The position numbers and the translations under genes were made by a program. A model generated the notes under the pieces. That model searched no databases and was not told the origin of the DNA. It was given only the letters and a program-made list of their open reading frames with translations. From Sipunculus nudus (lineage: Eukaryota; Annelida; Sipuncula; Golfingiida; Sipunculidae), in contig CM049310.1 of the NCBI GenBank assembly GCA_026874595.1, positions 26,333,058 through 26,397,057 on the forward strand: a stretch of DNA of 64,000 bases. The letters are read 5' to 3'. Below, in pieces: positions 47,201-56,790 of the stretch (the first letter of the stretch is position 1; each line of letters starts with the position of its first letter).

Positions 47201-49383
47201 AAACAAATGTGAACAAATGTGAAAAAATTTCGGTTTCATCCTTTTTATTATAGAAATCATTACATTGCAACATAAGGACGTTCTCGGTTTCAATACCGCG
47301 AGATTATCCGCGATTATGATTAAAACTTTAGTGCATATGAGAAAGAACTTAAATATAATATATGTTGGAAAATATTTTCTTATATTTACTCTCAGCACTT
47401 CTATATACAATAAATGTTTTTCTAATGGACGCCAAAGCAGCCGTGATTACACGACTCGGTAGGCTGTAAAACCGTTCGTCCGAGACTATTATCAGAGGGC
47501 CGAAATGGCTCTAAGGCTATAGACGTAATAAGACTTCAACGATTTAATGCGTGTAGGATGAAGGCTACTGATGACTATTTAAATGTGAGGTTTCCATGAA
47601 CTGACAAAGCTGATTACATGACAACCCGAGCTAACACATCCTGGTTGAACCAGCTAACATGCTTCCTTTAGGTAGGTTGTTCTTTGCTGCCTTCAGCGAC
47701 GACACGTCTCATAGCATGCGATAGTTGCTTACTCTTTAAATCGAACCCTGTCTTCCTTGTTACGGACATTGTGCATTATAATAATTGAACCATAGTATGC
47801 ATTTCTTATTTAGAACTAAGTTGCAACATACTGCCAGCAGAGCAGTAACTGTTTTTTTTTCTCTTCAATTTCAGTTATTGTGTGTTTTGATCCAAGAAGG
47901 CACAGGCAAACTGCTCACAGCCACCTTAACATGAGCAGTGAGAATGTAATTCTTTTTAGCCACGTAGTTTTTTATACTGCTTATAAGGGACATACGCTTA
48001 TTTAAATTGTGTCTATATGTATAATAGCTTACTGTAACTGAATTTATGATATCTTAAGTCTGCATCCTTATTTTCATTCATATTTTTTTCAGTCAGTCAT
48101 TTTTTACAATTGCTTGCTAGTAATAGCGTTTTAGAGCACAACACCGTGGATTTTACGCTTTAAAAAATTAAATTTATTATCATTATAATGAACATACCCG
48201 AGATTACTGTGGGGTTCCCCCTCTATAGATACAGAACACACAGACCTTATTATCCCACCCTAGTATTTAATCGAGGTCACACCGGTGTGGCTTTATTTCA
48301 TTTTCACAAAACAGTTGGGGTCCGCTGAAGGTATGAACATCTTGGTCTGCGTGTGCTCAAATTGATATATTAAGAAGCATTAAGATGCATTGAGTTGCCA
48401 GCAAAAATAGAAACAACATACACAGAACAGAATAATTATACAATGGTTAACCATGTGGTTAGCTGTGAAGAGTGACGTCACTTACCGTTTGTGTCAGATA
48501 TGATCCAGCCCTTTCGAATTTCTTCATCAGCATCCGAGGAGTCGTTGCCATACCTCCACGCGAACCTCCTGTTGGCGCCCTCTGGTGAGTCACATAACAA
48601 CCTAGCAGGATGGCCCTCCCGGAGGACGATCTTTTTTGTTGAACCATTTGCGACTGTAATGGCAAAAATCAATCATTCTTACATGCCAGCCATTGTAACT
48701 GTTAAAGGTAAGATCAACTTAATAATAAGGCTAGGATAGACAGTCTAAAGAAAAACGGAGCTGTTGATTACAAGCTGAATACATGTATGACTAAGAGGCG
48801 CCATGGTGAATAGGTGAATGCAAACACGGGTTGGAGGAACTTCAGCACGAAGTAACCTGGGAGTATGGGCCGAATAGGAAAATGCAAACATGTTTTGGGA
48901 GCATTCCACATTAAAGACCGCCCACATGGCGGAGGCCTGCATTCCTCAGAATGCATATTTCTAGTTTCTTTTTTTCAATTTCTCAAATTGAGTTGCATCT
49001 TTGCACATACTTTGTTTGCGGGTAATTAGCCACGGGCTCTGACATAACATAGATTTTTCAGGTACTGAGAGTATCTTTTCGTCTAGTATATATTACTTAT
49101 TTTTTGCAATAAACAAATTATGAGTTTCATAAAAATATAGGAAATCATATAAACATGATCAGCCGGGGGGGGGGGGAATCTGAAAATTTGGGAAGGGATT
49201 TCAATGTTAGGCTACCCTTTGAATAATAAAAATCGACTTCAGATAGCAAATAGGGGGTAATATGAATTGGGGTTGGGGTGGCTTGAATTGTAAGAGCAGA
49301 GATAGCAAGTAATACTTACCATGCGAAGGCAAGGCGGTGCAGCCAAACCAGACATAGAGCGCGAGCTTTAGATACCAAATCAT
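38073..49383 (-). CDS. Type I membrane receptor-like protein with three Ig domains (428 aa)
   Basis: Ten coding exons (49320-49383, 48486-48653, 46940-47056, 46235-46328, 45497-45645, 43796-43936, 43237-43389, 42862-42915, 39042-39215, 38073-38245) join to 1287 nt, exactly 429 codons. Signal peptide MIWYLKLALYVWFGCTALPS. Ig1 at 22-116 (Cys42/Cys95, Trp54, SDQGFYEC). Ig2 at 117-197 (Cys143/Cys183, Trp153, HGGIYTC; extra Cys147 and Cys185 could pair). Ig3 at 198-295 (Cys224/Cys276, Trp236). Thr/Pro stalk 296-313, helix 325-347, then RRRRR and an acidic tail with HVHVHLH. Many N-glycosylation sequons (NGS, NVT, NQS, NMS, NIS, NHT, NES, NSS) fit a surface glycoprotein. Each Ig domain is split by an intron. 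The likely role is cell-surface recognition or adhesion; the ligand is unknown. No kinase, ITIM-like or other catalytic motif was seen in the tail. Confidence 0.92.
39042..39215 (-). CDS. Ig gene exon 9: transmembrane helix
   Basis: Acceptor tatttttcag, donor ATGG|gtaaga; 174 nt, phase 1 to phase 1. It encodes VFLVLFSLILLALVALIGTG followed by the stop-transfer RRRRR. Confidence 0.92.
40418..40650 (+). mobile_element. tRNA-derived SINE
   Basis: Pol III-like box A (AGCTGAGTGGTAA, about 40429) and box B (GGGTTCGATTAC, about 40469), followed by the conserved body GTGGTTTTCTCCGGGTACTC and CGGTTTCCTCC that I associate with widespread metazoan/molluscan SINE families. It lies in the Ig gene intron before exon 9. 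The long minus-strand ORF over it (40076-40591) is not a gene. Confidence 0.7.
40650..42765 (+). mobile_element. Tandem-core dispersed repeat in an Ig gene intron
   Basis: Repeated segments such as 'GAACCATTTGAA...GATCATTTCTGTG(A/C)(A/G)ATAT...TTTGGC' (near 41830, 42140, 42465), paired 'AGTCTGC(C/A)AAAGCTATAAATAG' (41094 and 41147), and a tail CGACGGACGACGCCGCACCA...ATCGCATAAGCTCAC, related to the tails at 21.4 and 54.0 kb. Confidence 0.6.
42862..42915 (-). CDS. Ig gene exon 8: Thr/Pro stalk
   Basis: Acceptor gtttattacag, donor ACAG|gtaagg; 54 nt, phase 1 to phase 1. It encodes KPSTPTPVDMKSTESLT, a probable O-glycosylated stalk. Confidence 0.85.
43237..43389 (-). CDS. Ig gene exon 7: second half of Ig3
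   Basis: Acceptor gttttatatag, donor ATAG|gtaagg; 153 nt, phase 1 to phase 1. It encodes STLSIKYATQQDIMSVKCSA and NSSSVSLRV. Confidence 0.9.
43796..43936 (-). CDS. Ig gene exon 6: first half of Ig3
   Basis: Acceptor ttgttcccag, donor ACAG|gtatgt; 141 nt, phase 1 to phase 1. It encodes VTIEVGKSVHFRCKVKGSGN and IKWFLDN. Confidence 0.9.
44022..45060 (+). mobile_element. Tandem-core dispersed element, ~145-bp unit, with six DR1 motifs
   Basis: About seven diverged copies of a 140-160 bp unit containing TGACCTCTGACCTCATTAAA, TATGC(A/G)TG(G/A)AT and ATCAAAAT(C)GATT segments. It begins ACAAGAGCACCGCAAATGTG and lies in the Ig gene intron between exons 5 and 6. The layout (tandem core repeats with unique ends) resembles bivalve Helitron-related 'pearl'-type elements; that comparison is inference. 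Confidence 0.7.
45497..45645 (-). CDS. Ig gene exon 5: second half of Ig2
   Basis: Acceptor catcttgcag, donor CATG|gtaagg; 149 nt, phase 2 to phase 1. It encodes KNIIWRKHRSERFRYKG and NMSHGGIYTCSC. Confidence 0.9.
45879..46062. mobile_element. Tigger/pogo-like MITE, 184 bp, TA target duplication
   Basis: Perfect termini CAGTGAAACCTCGTTGTGTC and its inverse GACACAACGAGGTTTCACTG, flanked by TA on both sides (45877-45878 and 46063-46064). CAGTGAAACC ends and TA duplication are typical of pogo/Tigger elements. It lies in the Ig gene intron 4. No ORF. Confidence 0.88.
46235..46328 (-). CDS. Ig gene exon 4: first half of Ig2
   Basis: Acceptor ttttctgcag, donor TGCGG|gtatat; 94 nt, phase 1 to phase 2. 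It encodes SPNQSVLAGESVVLECITRC. Confidence 0.85.
46940..47056 (-). CDS. Ig gene exon 3: second half of Ig1
   Basis: Acceptor tgtttcccag, donor ACGG|gtaagt; 117 nt, phase 1 to phase 1. It encodes LFLMNVTKSDQGFYECEK with the DxGxYxC-type motif. Confidence 0.9.
48486..48653 (-). CDS. Ig gene exon 2: first half of Ig1
   Basis: Acceptor gccattacag, donor ACG|gtaagt; 168 nt, phase 1 to phase 1. It encodes IVLREGHPARLLCDSPEG and FAWRYGND. Confidence 0.9.
48795..48970 (+). repeat. Dispersed repeat copy A (paired with 54.7 kb)
   Basis: Contains GAATAGGTGAATGCAAACAC and GACCGCCCACATGGCGG(A)GG(C)CTGCATTC; about 165 bp shared with 54720-54885 in the same orientation. Confidence 0.75.
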
Positions 49384-49426
49384 GACGCGCGGATCATCCT
49401 GTCTGCCTGGCGATCCTTAGCCCCAC
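49320..49426 (-). CDS. Ig gene exon 1 (5' UTR end plus signal peptide)
   Basis: Acceptor gtgtttgcag before 49426, so at least one upstream noncoding exon exists. ATG at 49383, donor CATG|gtaagt after 49320, coding part 64 nt, ends in phase 1. It encodes the hydrophobic signal peptide. Confidence 0.85.
49380..49397 (-). promoter_or_regulatory. Upstream ORF overlapping the Ig gene start codon
   Basis: ATG ATC CGC GCG TCA TGA: a five-codon uORF whose TGA overlaps the main ATG as ATGA. This arrangement could allow termination-reinitiation or dampen translation. Confidence 0.6.
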
Positions 49427-51064
49427 CTGCAAACACACCGATACATCAATTAATACACATCAAAGATACCACAAATAAAAATAAGGTCAGGCTGAGGCAC
49501 AGGGTTGACGAATGATGGAGTTTGCCAAGCAGAACATTTTTTCAAGATGCTGGCGATAAGGTTACGAAACCTTGCAAGTTGTTCTTTCTTCAGGGTTGTG
49601 TTGCCATCTATTTCTTCGGCCTTAACACAATGGCCTGGATGTACCTCCCGTCTCCCGTATATTACTTACATACCGGTACTTAATATATTCAACAAGACAG
49701 AGATAATCTAATTGTAACCCTGAGGGGAAGATGAAACGTTTTAATCCCTCTTGATTTTTTTTATTTGTAATAGTTGACTATATCTGTTCTTTTCATGCAC
49801 ATATTTCCCATGACCTGGCTGTCCCGTTCTACCAATCTTTTTCGCCTACGCGTCAAAGGTTTGGGTATTATCGCCCATTTGACAGTAAGGCCTCTTGCCA
49901 CATAGGGCAAGATAAATGGATGGCCTGCTTTAGATGTTTAACCCCCACATTGATAACGTTGTCAGGTTGTCTGTACGTTGATAAATATTTTCAAGTGTCC
50001 GCAGGTGTGAAAGAAAGTTTACAATTACCCGAGTCTTGAATTAAAGCTGATCAAATTAAACTGCATTACAAATATTTCCTTTTTATTTTAATTGTGATTT
50101 AACAGGTTAACTTATGATTAGTGTACTACTAAAATCACGTTCTGCTGATTGTTCTTTGAGTTTTATTTCTACTCTGATATGATGGCAGCAAAAATAGATC
50201 AATCTGTATATAACGAAGCCAAGTGAAAACAAAGCTCCCTAAGCAGCATGTTACGTTCTGTCTAGATACCGCACAATGTGTAAGTTGTCTGTCTAGTGTA
50301 GATAAAGAGCGAAGGAAAAACTCCTATTTTCTTTGGTTTAGAAACATCATTTTTAAAAGTATATTGTGAAATCTTATTACTCACAGGTTTTCTGGATATT
50401 ATTCATGTGACACTGATATACGTAAGGGTATAGTCTGGATACATTTCCTGCAAAACCACTGACCATATCTAAACGTTGAAAGTTGTTGCACGGTAAAAGC
50501 CTCTCGGTGTCATATATAGGTGGCGCCATCGATATACGTGGCTGATCTCACGAATGAATGCAGCAACTACTGCAGGTGACATGCGTGTAAATAATTATAC
50601 TCCCAAATATGGTAGTGATAGATGGATGGTGTTTTTAAGAAATGAATCATGCACATTCCACCATGTAGCTCTATACAGGCGTGTGTCAGGTGCCAGCAGG
50701 TTTTATCGATCAGTTTACTAATTATGCTGCGTGCTATAGAGCAAGAGATGATCACAGACTCAGACATTAAAGCTTTTCTGTTGTCATTCTGGTAAATGAA
50801 CTCTTTTTACCCTGGCTGCACCTGTCTAGGTACCTTAATAAAGCAGCCAAGTTCCACCTGTTTTCGAGAACACGTGTAATCATTCACAGCTTTCAACGGC
50901 TAAAAACATCTTTTTAAGTGAACAAGACAAAACCGTTACATACCCTTTATACCATGTAATTGTGGAGTCTCGAAATGTTTTACTGATACACGTATGATTT
51001 GATAATTTTAAGCATTGTAGTTTTACTCGTTTGTACTCAAACTCGTTTGTACATTAACTCATCG

Positions 51065-51068
<4 letters not shown>

Positions 51069-51111
<43 letters not shown>
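51069..51111. repeat. (TA)n microsatellite
   Basis: About 20 TA units. Confidence 0.95.
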
Positions 51112-51113
<2 letters not shown>

Positions 51114-52203
51114 TTATAAATACTGTTCAACACAATATGTTCAACATACTTGCAGATTGAATACGGACCTTCAGACCGAAAGGGGTTTTACATATATTGT
51201 ATGAGTGTAAATGTGTGTATGGTATGGTAGGGGAGCTGGGGTATATGAAATTACATGCGCCCCACAATCACTTCGCGAAAGAGTAACTGATGTTTTACGA
51301 AAATCATCGAAGTGTTTTCCCGCATAACAGTGTAAGTCCAATAACATGTATCACAGGTCTTGTCAAAAATTTTTATTTTTATCGTGAAGTGATAACACAC
51401 TCGACATTACCTTCTGGTTGTTACAACATGGTGATTGTTTCTCAATAAACATCGAAAATTACCGGAACACCAGAGAACGTATTTGACAGTCATCTGTTAT
51501 TCATCGTGTGGCACTGTACAGCGTGAATAAGGTGTATATAACACATATATATACACGTGTATGGCCGTGTCAGCGGTACTTGTTTTACCAGTTTGTTATG
51601 TGTATATCGACACAGGATTTCATGTCAATGTAATGCAGATACAAACACCAGCTTGTAAGTATACAAACCTCTCAGTGTTTGCAGGCGTTTGTGTGACTGT
51701 ATTTAATGTTGTTAACTCAGTCACAGTTGGTGGTCATTAATACAACAATTTCACCACATCGACCGGTGCGGTGAGGTAACGGTCTCGGTTTTGTAATATC
51801 CAGTCTCATCCCCTTGTATGACTTAACAGCTGCCGCTTTCCGCCCGCCTGAATGAACATTCCACCGGCATCATCTCGCATGTGTTTCAGGTTAGCCGTAG
51901 ATATAGGGATAGTGATTGTATGTATACAGGTGTACATGTAAAGCACTGGGCGAGTCAGGTAGGTTAATGCCTGGTGTATTATGTGGACTCATCGCCACTA
52001 TAAACAGGGTCATGTACATTAAGTTCATTATCGGTGCCTTATCTCAAGGACACTCTTCCCGTCAGCTGTACTAGTATTGTCAACATAACAAATAATGTTC
52101 TCTCCAGCTCCCGTTCCTACCACCTAAATACTTACGTTATTACCTACCTGTTTACCTACACAAACTACCTACCTATCAACATATATACATACAAATTATT
52201 ACG

Positions 52204-52206
<3 letters not shown>

Positions 52207-52249
<43 letters not shown>
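52207..52249 (+). repeat. (GA)n microsatellite
   Basis: About 21 GA units. Confidence 0.95.
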
Positions 52250-52256
<7 letters not shown>

Positions 52257-52467
52257 GGGGATTAATATGTAACCGAAGGTTCGCAGTGGTTAAAACTGAC
52301 ATAATCAATTTAGGTCCAAATTTGTCTGAGCTTTAATATGCCTCTCGTGTAGATCTCCGTCGGATCCGTATGTATTTCTTGTTTCCACATAAACATGCAT
52401 TGAAGCTAACTATAGTGCATGGAACTAAGAATTATAACACGTGCATTTGTAATATTTTTTTTTGTAT

Positions 52468-52694
52468 CTATTTGGCCGTAGATTGATGACGCATATTAAA
52501 GAACTCTTCATTTTTGATTTTGGAAAATACTTCGAAATTCGTTTTCAGACAGTGAAGTCCGAAGATGCTCTCGGAAGTGTTGGAAATGATACAAAGAGTG
52601 AAGAGCCGTAAGTGGTTGTCCGCGGCCTCGAAGCTGCCGTTTTCTTGTTTGTGTTGATCAAACACCAGCTTGCCTACATGCCAAGCTCCAGCCA
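52468..52694 (-). CDS. Unassigned coding-like terminal exon or gene fragment
   Basis: Possible acceptor ttatcattcag before 52694 and stop TAG at 52470. The 74 codons (AGAWHVGKLVFDQHKQENGS through EEFFNMRHQSTAK) have protein-like composition and a higher GC content than the surroundings. The open frame extends upstream to 52749 without the splice site. I do not recognise the product and find no partner exon. It could be a last exon, a retro-copied fragment or a chance ORF. Confidence 0.35.
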
Positions 52695-52918
52695 CTGAAT
52701 GATAATACAAGGCATTAGAGTGGCGGATAAAGGTATACAGACAGCACAAATGAAAACCCCAGTTGGATCTGATCAGTTCTTAAATTGGAAAACAACTCAT
52801 TATGTACCGTCTACTGATAATATATGATATCTCAGAAAAAAAGTATATTTGTTACGAAAACGCACCTTTGTCATTTGCATGTTTTCCCAAACTCATACAT
52901 CTAGGTACATGATAGAAC

Positions 52919-54090
52919 AAGTGGCCCATGGGCCATGACGCTCAGCTGAATTCAAGGAATGTTGAACAATGAGCAAAATGACTGCCAGAGTGCAAACAAA
53001 TCATGAATTTTGTGAAGAGTCCTTAGAAATGGGTTTCAGTGGGCTTTTGGGCAGATGACAACTTCATTTGAAGGTCTCATAAATAGAAAAAAAAATGCGA
53101 AAAAATTTGATAAAATAAAGGGAGTGCCACCAGTCTGCAGGAACTGATGAAACACTCCATGATATTCAGATACTGGAGCTTTTGTATCAAATTCTTAATT
53201 ATTCTGAGGGATACTTACTACGAAGGATATGGGTAACAGAGACCTAATTACATGTTTTCACACAGACTTTTCATGGAACTCACTTGATGTCAAGTTAGAA
53301 GAATCTAGGTCAAGCGGTTACGATTTGTGCCCTGTTAACAGATGACAGCTTCTTTGAAGGTCTCAAAAATAAAGGAAAAAAAATCGTTAAAATTGGAAAA
53401 AATACAGGTTGCGCCACCAGTTTGCAGGAACTGATGGAACATCCAATGATCAATATTCATGCAAAGAATCATGGTGATCAATGCAGTAGTTATTCAGATA
53501 CTTGAGCTTTTGTATCAAATTTTGCATTATTCTGGGGGGTACTTTGGAGCACCATAGCTCGAAGGATATGGGTAACAGAGACCTAATTTCAGGTTTTCAA
53601 GGAGACTTTTCATGGACCTCCCTGGATATTACGTTTGAAGATTCCAGGTCCAGTGGTTACGATTTGTGCCCTGTTAACAGATGACAGTTTCATTGCAGAT
53701 CTGAAAAAAAAGAGAAAAAATTGGAAAAAATACAGGTGGCGCCACCAGTCTGCAGGAATTGATGGAACATCCCATGATCAATATTCATGCAAAGAATCAT
53801 GGTGATTAATGCAGTGGTTATTCAGATACTTGAGCTTTTGTATCAAATTTTGCATTATTCTGGGGGGTACTTTGGAGCACCATAGCTCCAAGGATATCGG
53901 TAACAGAGACCTAATTTCAGGTTTTCAAGGAGATTTTTCATGGACCTCCCTAGATGTCAAGTGAGAAGATTCTAGGTCCAGCGGTTACGATTTGTGCCCT
54001 GTTAACGGACGGCCGGACGGCCGGACGGACGACGGACGAAGGGTGATCGCTATAGCTCAGATGACTTTCAATCAGCTGAGCTAAAAACTA
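52919..54090 (+). mobile_element. Dispersed element with ~330-bp tandem core
   Basis: Starts CAAGTGGCCCATGGGCCATG. Three core units end at 53340, 53680 and 54006 with TTACGATTTGTGCCCTGTTA. The tail has GGACGGCCGGACGG, then GGGTGATCGCTATAGCTCAG and the end CAGCTGAGCTAAAA. Units 2 and 3 are very similar, unit 1 is more diverged and shorter. No coding capacity. Confidence 0.75.
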
Positions 54091-54240
54091 ATAACTCGAG
54101 GCAGTTTTTGAGATAACAAAATAAGCTTGTTATTATATACAAAAAAGTGAATTAAAGCATACGTGGCAGGTTGTCCATGTACATTATATTTATATAGAAA
54201 TATCTGCCAATGCAAAAAATATATAAACTTACAGCTTACA

Positions 54241-54487
54241 CAAGCTTACACGTATGTACTCCAAGTAGGCTCTGTCAGGCTTACACGTAAGGACACCATG
54301 CAGGCTCTGTCAGGCTTACACGTGAGGACTCCATGTAGGCTCTGTAAGGCTTACACGTAAGGACACCATGCAGGCTCTGTCAGGCTTACACGTAAGGACT
54401 CCATGTAGGCTCTGTCAGGCTTAGACGTAAAGACACCATGCTGGCTCTGTCAGGCTTACACGTAAGGACTCCATGTAGACTCTGTCT
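54241..54487 (+). repeat. 35-bp minisatellite, 7 copies
   Basis: Unit AGGCTCTGTCAGGCTTACAC followed by GTAAGGACTCCATGT, at exact 35-bp steps (54267, 54302, 54337, 54372, 54407, 54442, 54477). Units alternate between ...GGACTCCATGT and ...GGACACCATGC, which points to a 70-bp higher-order unit. 35 is not a multiple of three, so it is not coding. Confidence 0.93.
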
Positions 54488-54719
54488 AGGGTGTATGCAT
54501 TCATACCCGTTCATGTGTGTACAGGTATGTTTGTTCACAACATAACCATGGAGCTACAATTAGATATTGAACCTCCTTGACATAACTCACGCAATCACGA
54601 ACGGAGAATCATGACATTTACAGGGCCAATTAAGATTCGATAAGATTTTAGTGTGGATCCTTCCGGGTCCAGGAAGGACTTCAGGAAGGAAACATTCCCT
54701 AGTGTATATTCACTTACGC

Positions 54720-54885
54720 ACGAATGAACCGAATAGGTGAAAGCAAACACGGATTTGGGGAATTGAACCAATGAACCTGAGTTTGGACCGAAAACGAGAA
54801 TAAAAAGACGTTTATGGGAGCCATATTATGGACCGCCCACATGGCGGTGGTCTGCATTCTTGAGAATACTTACTTCAAGTTATCA
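54720..54885 (+). repeat. Dispersed repeat copy B (paired with 48.8 kb)
   Basis: Contains CCGAATAGGTGAAAGCAAAC and GACCGCCCACATGGCGGTGG, matching copy A. Confidence 0.75.
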
Positions 54886-54887
54886 TA

Positions 54888-54957
54888 TTATTATTATAAT
54901 TATTATTATTACTATTACTATTATTATTATTATTATTATTATAATTATTATTATGAA
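54888..54957. repeat. (ATT)n tract
   Basis: Imperfect ATT/TTA repeats. Confidence 0.9.
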
Positions 54958-56662
54958 TCAAAGTGCAACTTGAATGACTAGTGTTATCAGTGGCGTCCCA
55001 TTTGCTTTATCGACGTTATCATCAATTACAAAGGTAGATAGTGTCATCATGTATAATGGTGTAAACATTTCAGGACATACGAGGACGAATCAATGTTCCT
55101 GGCTCGCTCATACCAATAAATCATTTCCTTCGTGCTGTACAGTTCCTAAGTCCGCCTCGCTTCCATTTGGTGTGAAACATAAAATAATGGTATCCATTTT
55201 AAAAGAGCATTCCGTGTTATGAGAGGATTAAGTTTATTCCTTACACCAAAAAGAAAACTTTCCCTGAGAATAGAAATGAACATTAAAAGCCCTGATTTCC
55301 AGTGAATCACGTATTGCGCTTAATCAGTAATTTTTATGTTGACTGCCATTCAAAGATTATTTTGCTCATTTTTATACTTTTGTAAAATTAGTTTATTTTA
55401 CTTGAAGTACACGTACGATGCGTGCTAAGTCTCATTTTCATATAAATAACATCAAAGCTTATAGCAATAAATACTTTACCACTCTTCTATTTAATTAACA
55501 ATAAGACATTAAATGAATGAAGATTTTGTTTAAATTGTTTCCTGTCTCATGTCATTGTTATTTTTGACAAATTTTGTCTTTTTGGTAAAAACTTGCAATC
55601 ATTAATGTGCAGTGTTCGGAATGATACAGTTCTGCGTATATTTTGCACAGATCGAGCACTTCCACTTGTTGGTGTTCATGTATACATAATGTGTTATCGG
55701 AATTAATAATACATTGATACATGTACCCTCCATGCCTCTCTTAATTGCCATTCAATTCACAAAGAAATCTAAGTCGATGATTCCGCAGTCTGCGCATGGT
55801 CAATGTAAACGTCTGATTCCAGGACTGTCATATCAACCGTTTAAGTGTCCTATGTAATTTGAACTTTCCAAAACTGAAAAAAAAAATGTGTTTCTCAGGC
55901 ATATACATTACACACATTAGATATGTGTGACTTTGTATATAGAAACAACCTCATCCACAGACATATTGTTAAGCAAGAGAATACATAGCCACTAATTATT
56001 TTGCCAGCACGGAAAGTTTCATGTACTGAAACTATTAAGAGCGTTTGGTTAAAGCACGTACTCCCTTAGTACCGTGGTATTATATAAGTATCATATTTGT
56101 CAGATCGGCATGCCTCAGATCTCCCTGTTTTATGCTGGTTAAATTTAGATTTGTAATGTAATGTTATGTAAAGTAATGTGATTAGAATTCCGTGAATATT
56201 TATGCATTGTTATTTAATTTCATGTTCGCCGGGCTTCACGCTCTGTCGAATGCTCGCACTTACATAAACGCCAGGTCACATTTGCCACATTTGATTCCAA
56301 CTTTTGGCATGAATGCTAATTACAGAACGTAAATTTGCTACATAGTTTGGAATGGAGAATATTGAACACTGTTGTCGATAAAATGACAAATTCAACTGTC
56401 AACAATTCGGTTGTTCAAACCAAAATATTTGGGTAAAAAAGGAATCCTCAAAAGATGAAGTGATAAAACCGATCGAACATGACATATGGTGCAGGCCTAT
56501 ATCTGCCCAATCAGGGACCCACTGCTTATCAGATAACAACAGCGACTTTTCGGGTCTTACGGTTTCATCAGTATTTTAACTGATATAATGCCAGCCCTGT
56601 TACGTAATCCAGACTTTTGAGGAAGCAGGCCTTTATTTACCTCATCGTGTAACGGATTTCAG

Positions 56663-56790
56663 TGTGTGGGAAAACGACAAGGACGGCGTTCAGGCGGCCG
56701 CCTACACACTCTTCCCAGACAGTTTGCTCATCTGCTGTAATCACGTCAACCACAAATATGTGCTGACAAAGGACAAGCATGCAATAGTGG
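56663..56790 (+). CDS. Probable isolated internal exon of an unidentified plus-strand gene
   Basis: Acceptor taacggatttcag before 56663 and strong donor GTGG|gtaagg after 56790; 128 nt, enters needing one base and leaves in phase 1. The only open frame, 42 codons, reads VWENDKDGVQAAAYTLFPDS then LLICCNHVNHKYVLTKDKHA, and it is GC-richer than its surroundings. The pattern (strand, turn, 'LFPDSLLICC', then a basic strand) is reminiscent of the first strands of a PH domain, where FSDLLLLC-like sequence is common. That is inference. No partner exon was found between here and 64000, so neighbouring exons may lie far away. Confidence 0.5.

Larger units (their letters stand above)
49427..52467. other. 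Upstream of the Ig gene: intron or intergenic
   Basis: Should contain the untranslated first exon(s) and promoter of the Ig gene, but I cannot place them. It holds a (TA)n tract (51069-51111), a (GA)n tract (52207-52249) and otherwise AT-rich sequence without recognisable coding signal. Confidence 0.5.
52695..56662. other. Intergenic region dominated by repeats
   Basis: Holds the 330-bp tandem-core element (52919-54090), a 35-bp minisatellite (54241-54487), repeat copy B (54720-54885) and an (ATT)n tract (54888-54957). The plus-strand ORF 54974-55222 has no recognisable domain. 55260-56660 shows nothing I can name. Confidence 0.55.

Noticed and set aside
38073-49383. Ig protein as a basigin/embigin-type chaperone for the MCT-like transporter in the same window
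   Set aside because: Basigin-type proteins have a characteristic Glu within the helix. This helix (325-347) has no charged residue, and the two genes are over 30 kb apart. Shared presence in a window is not evidence.
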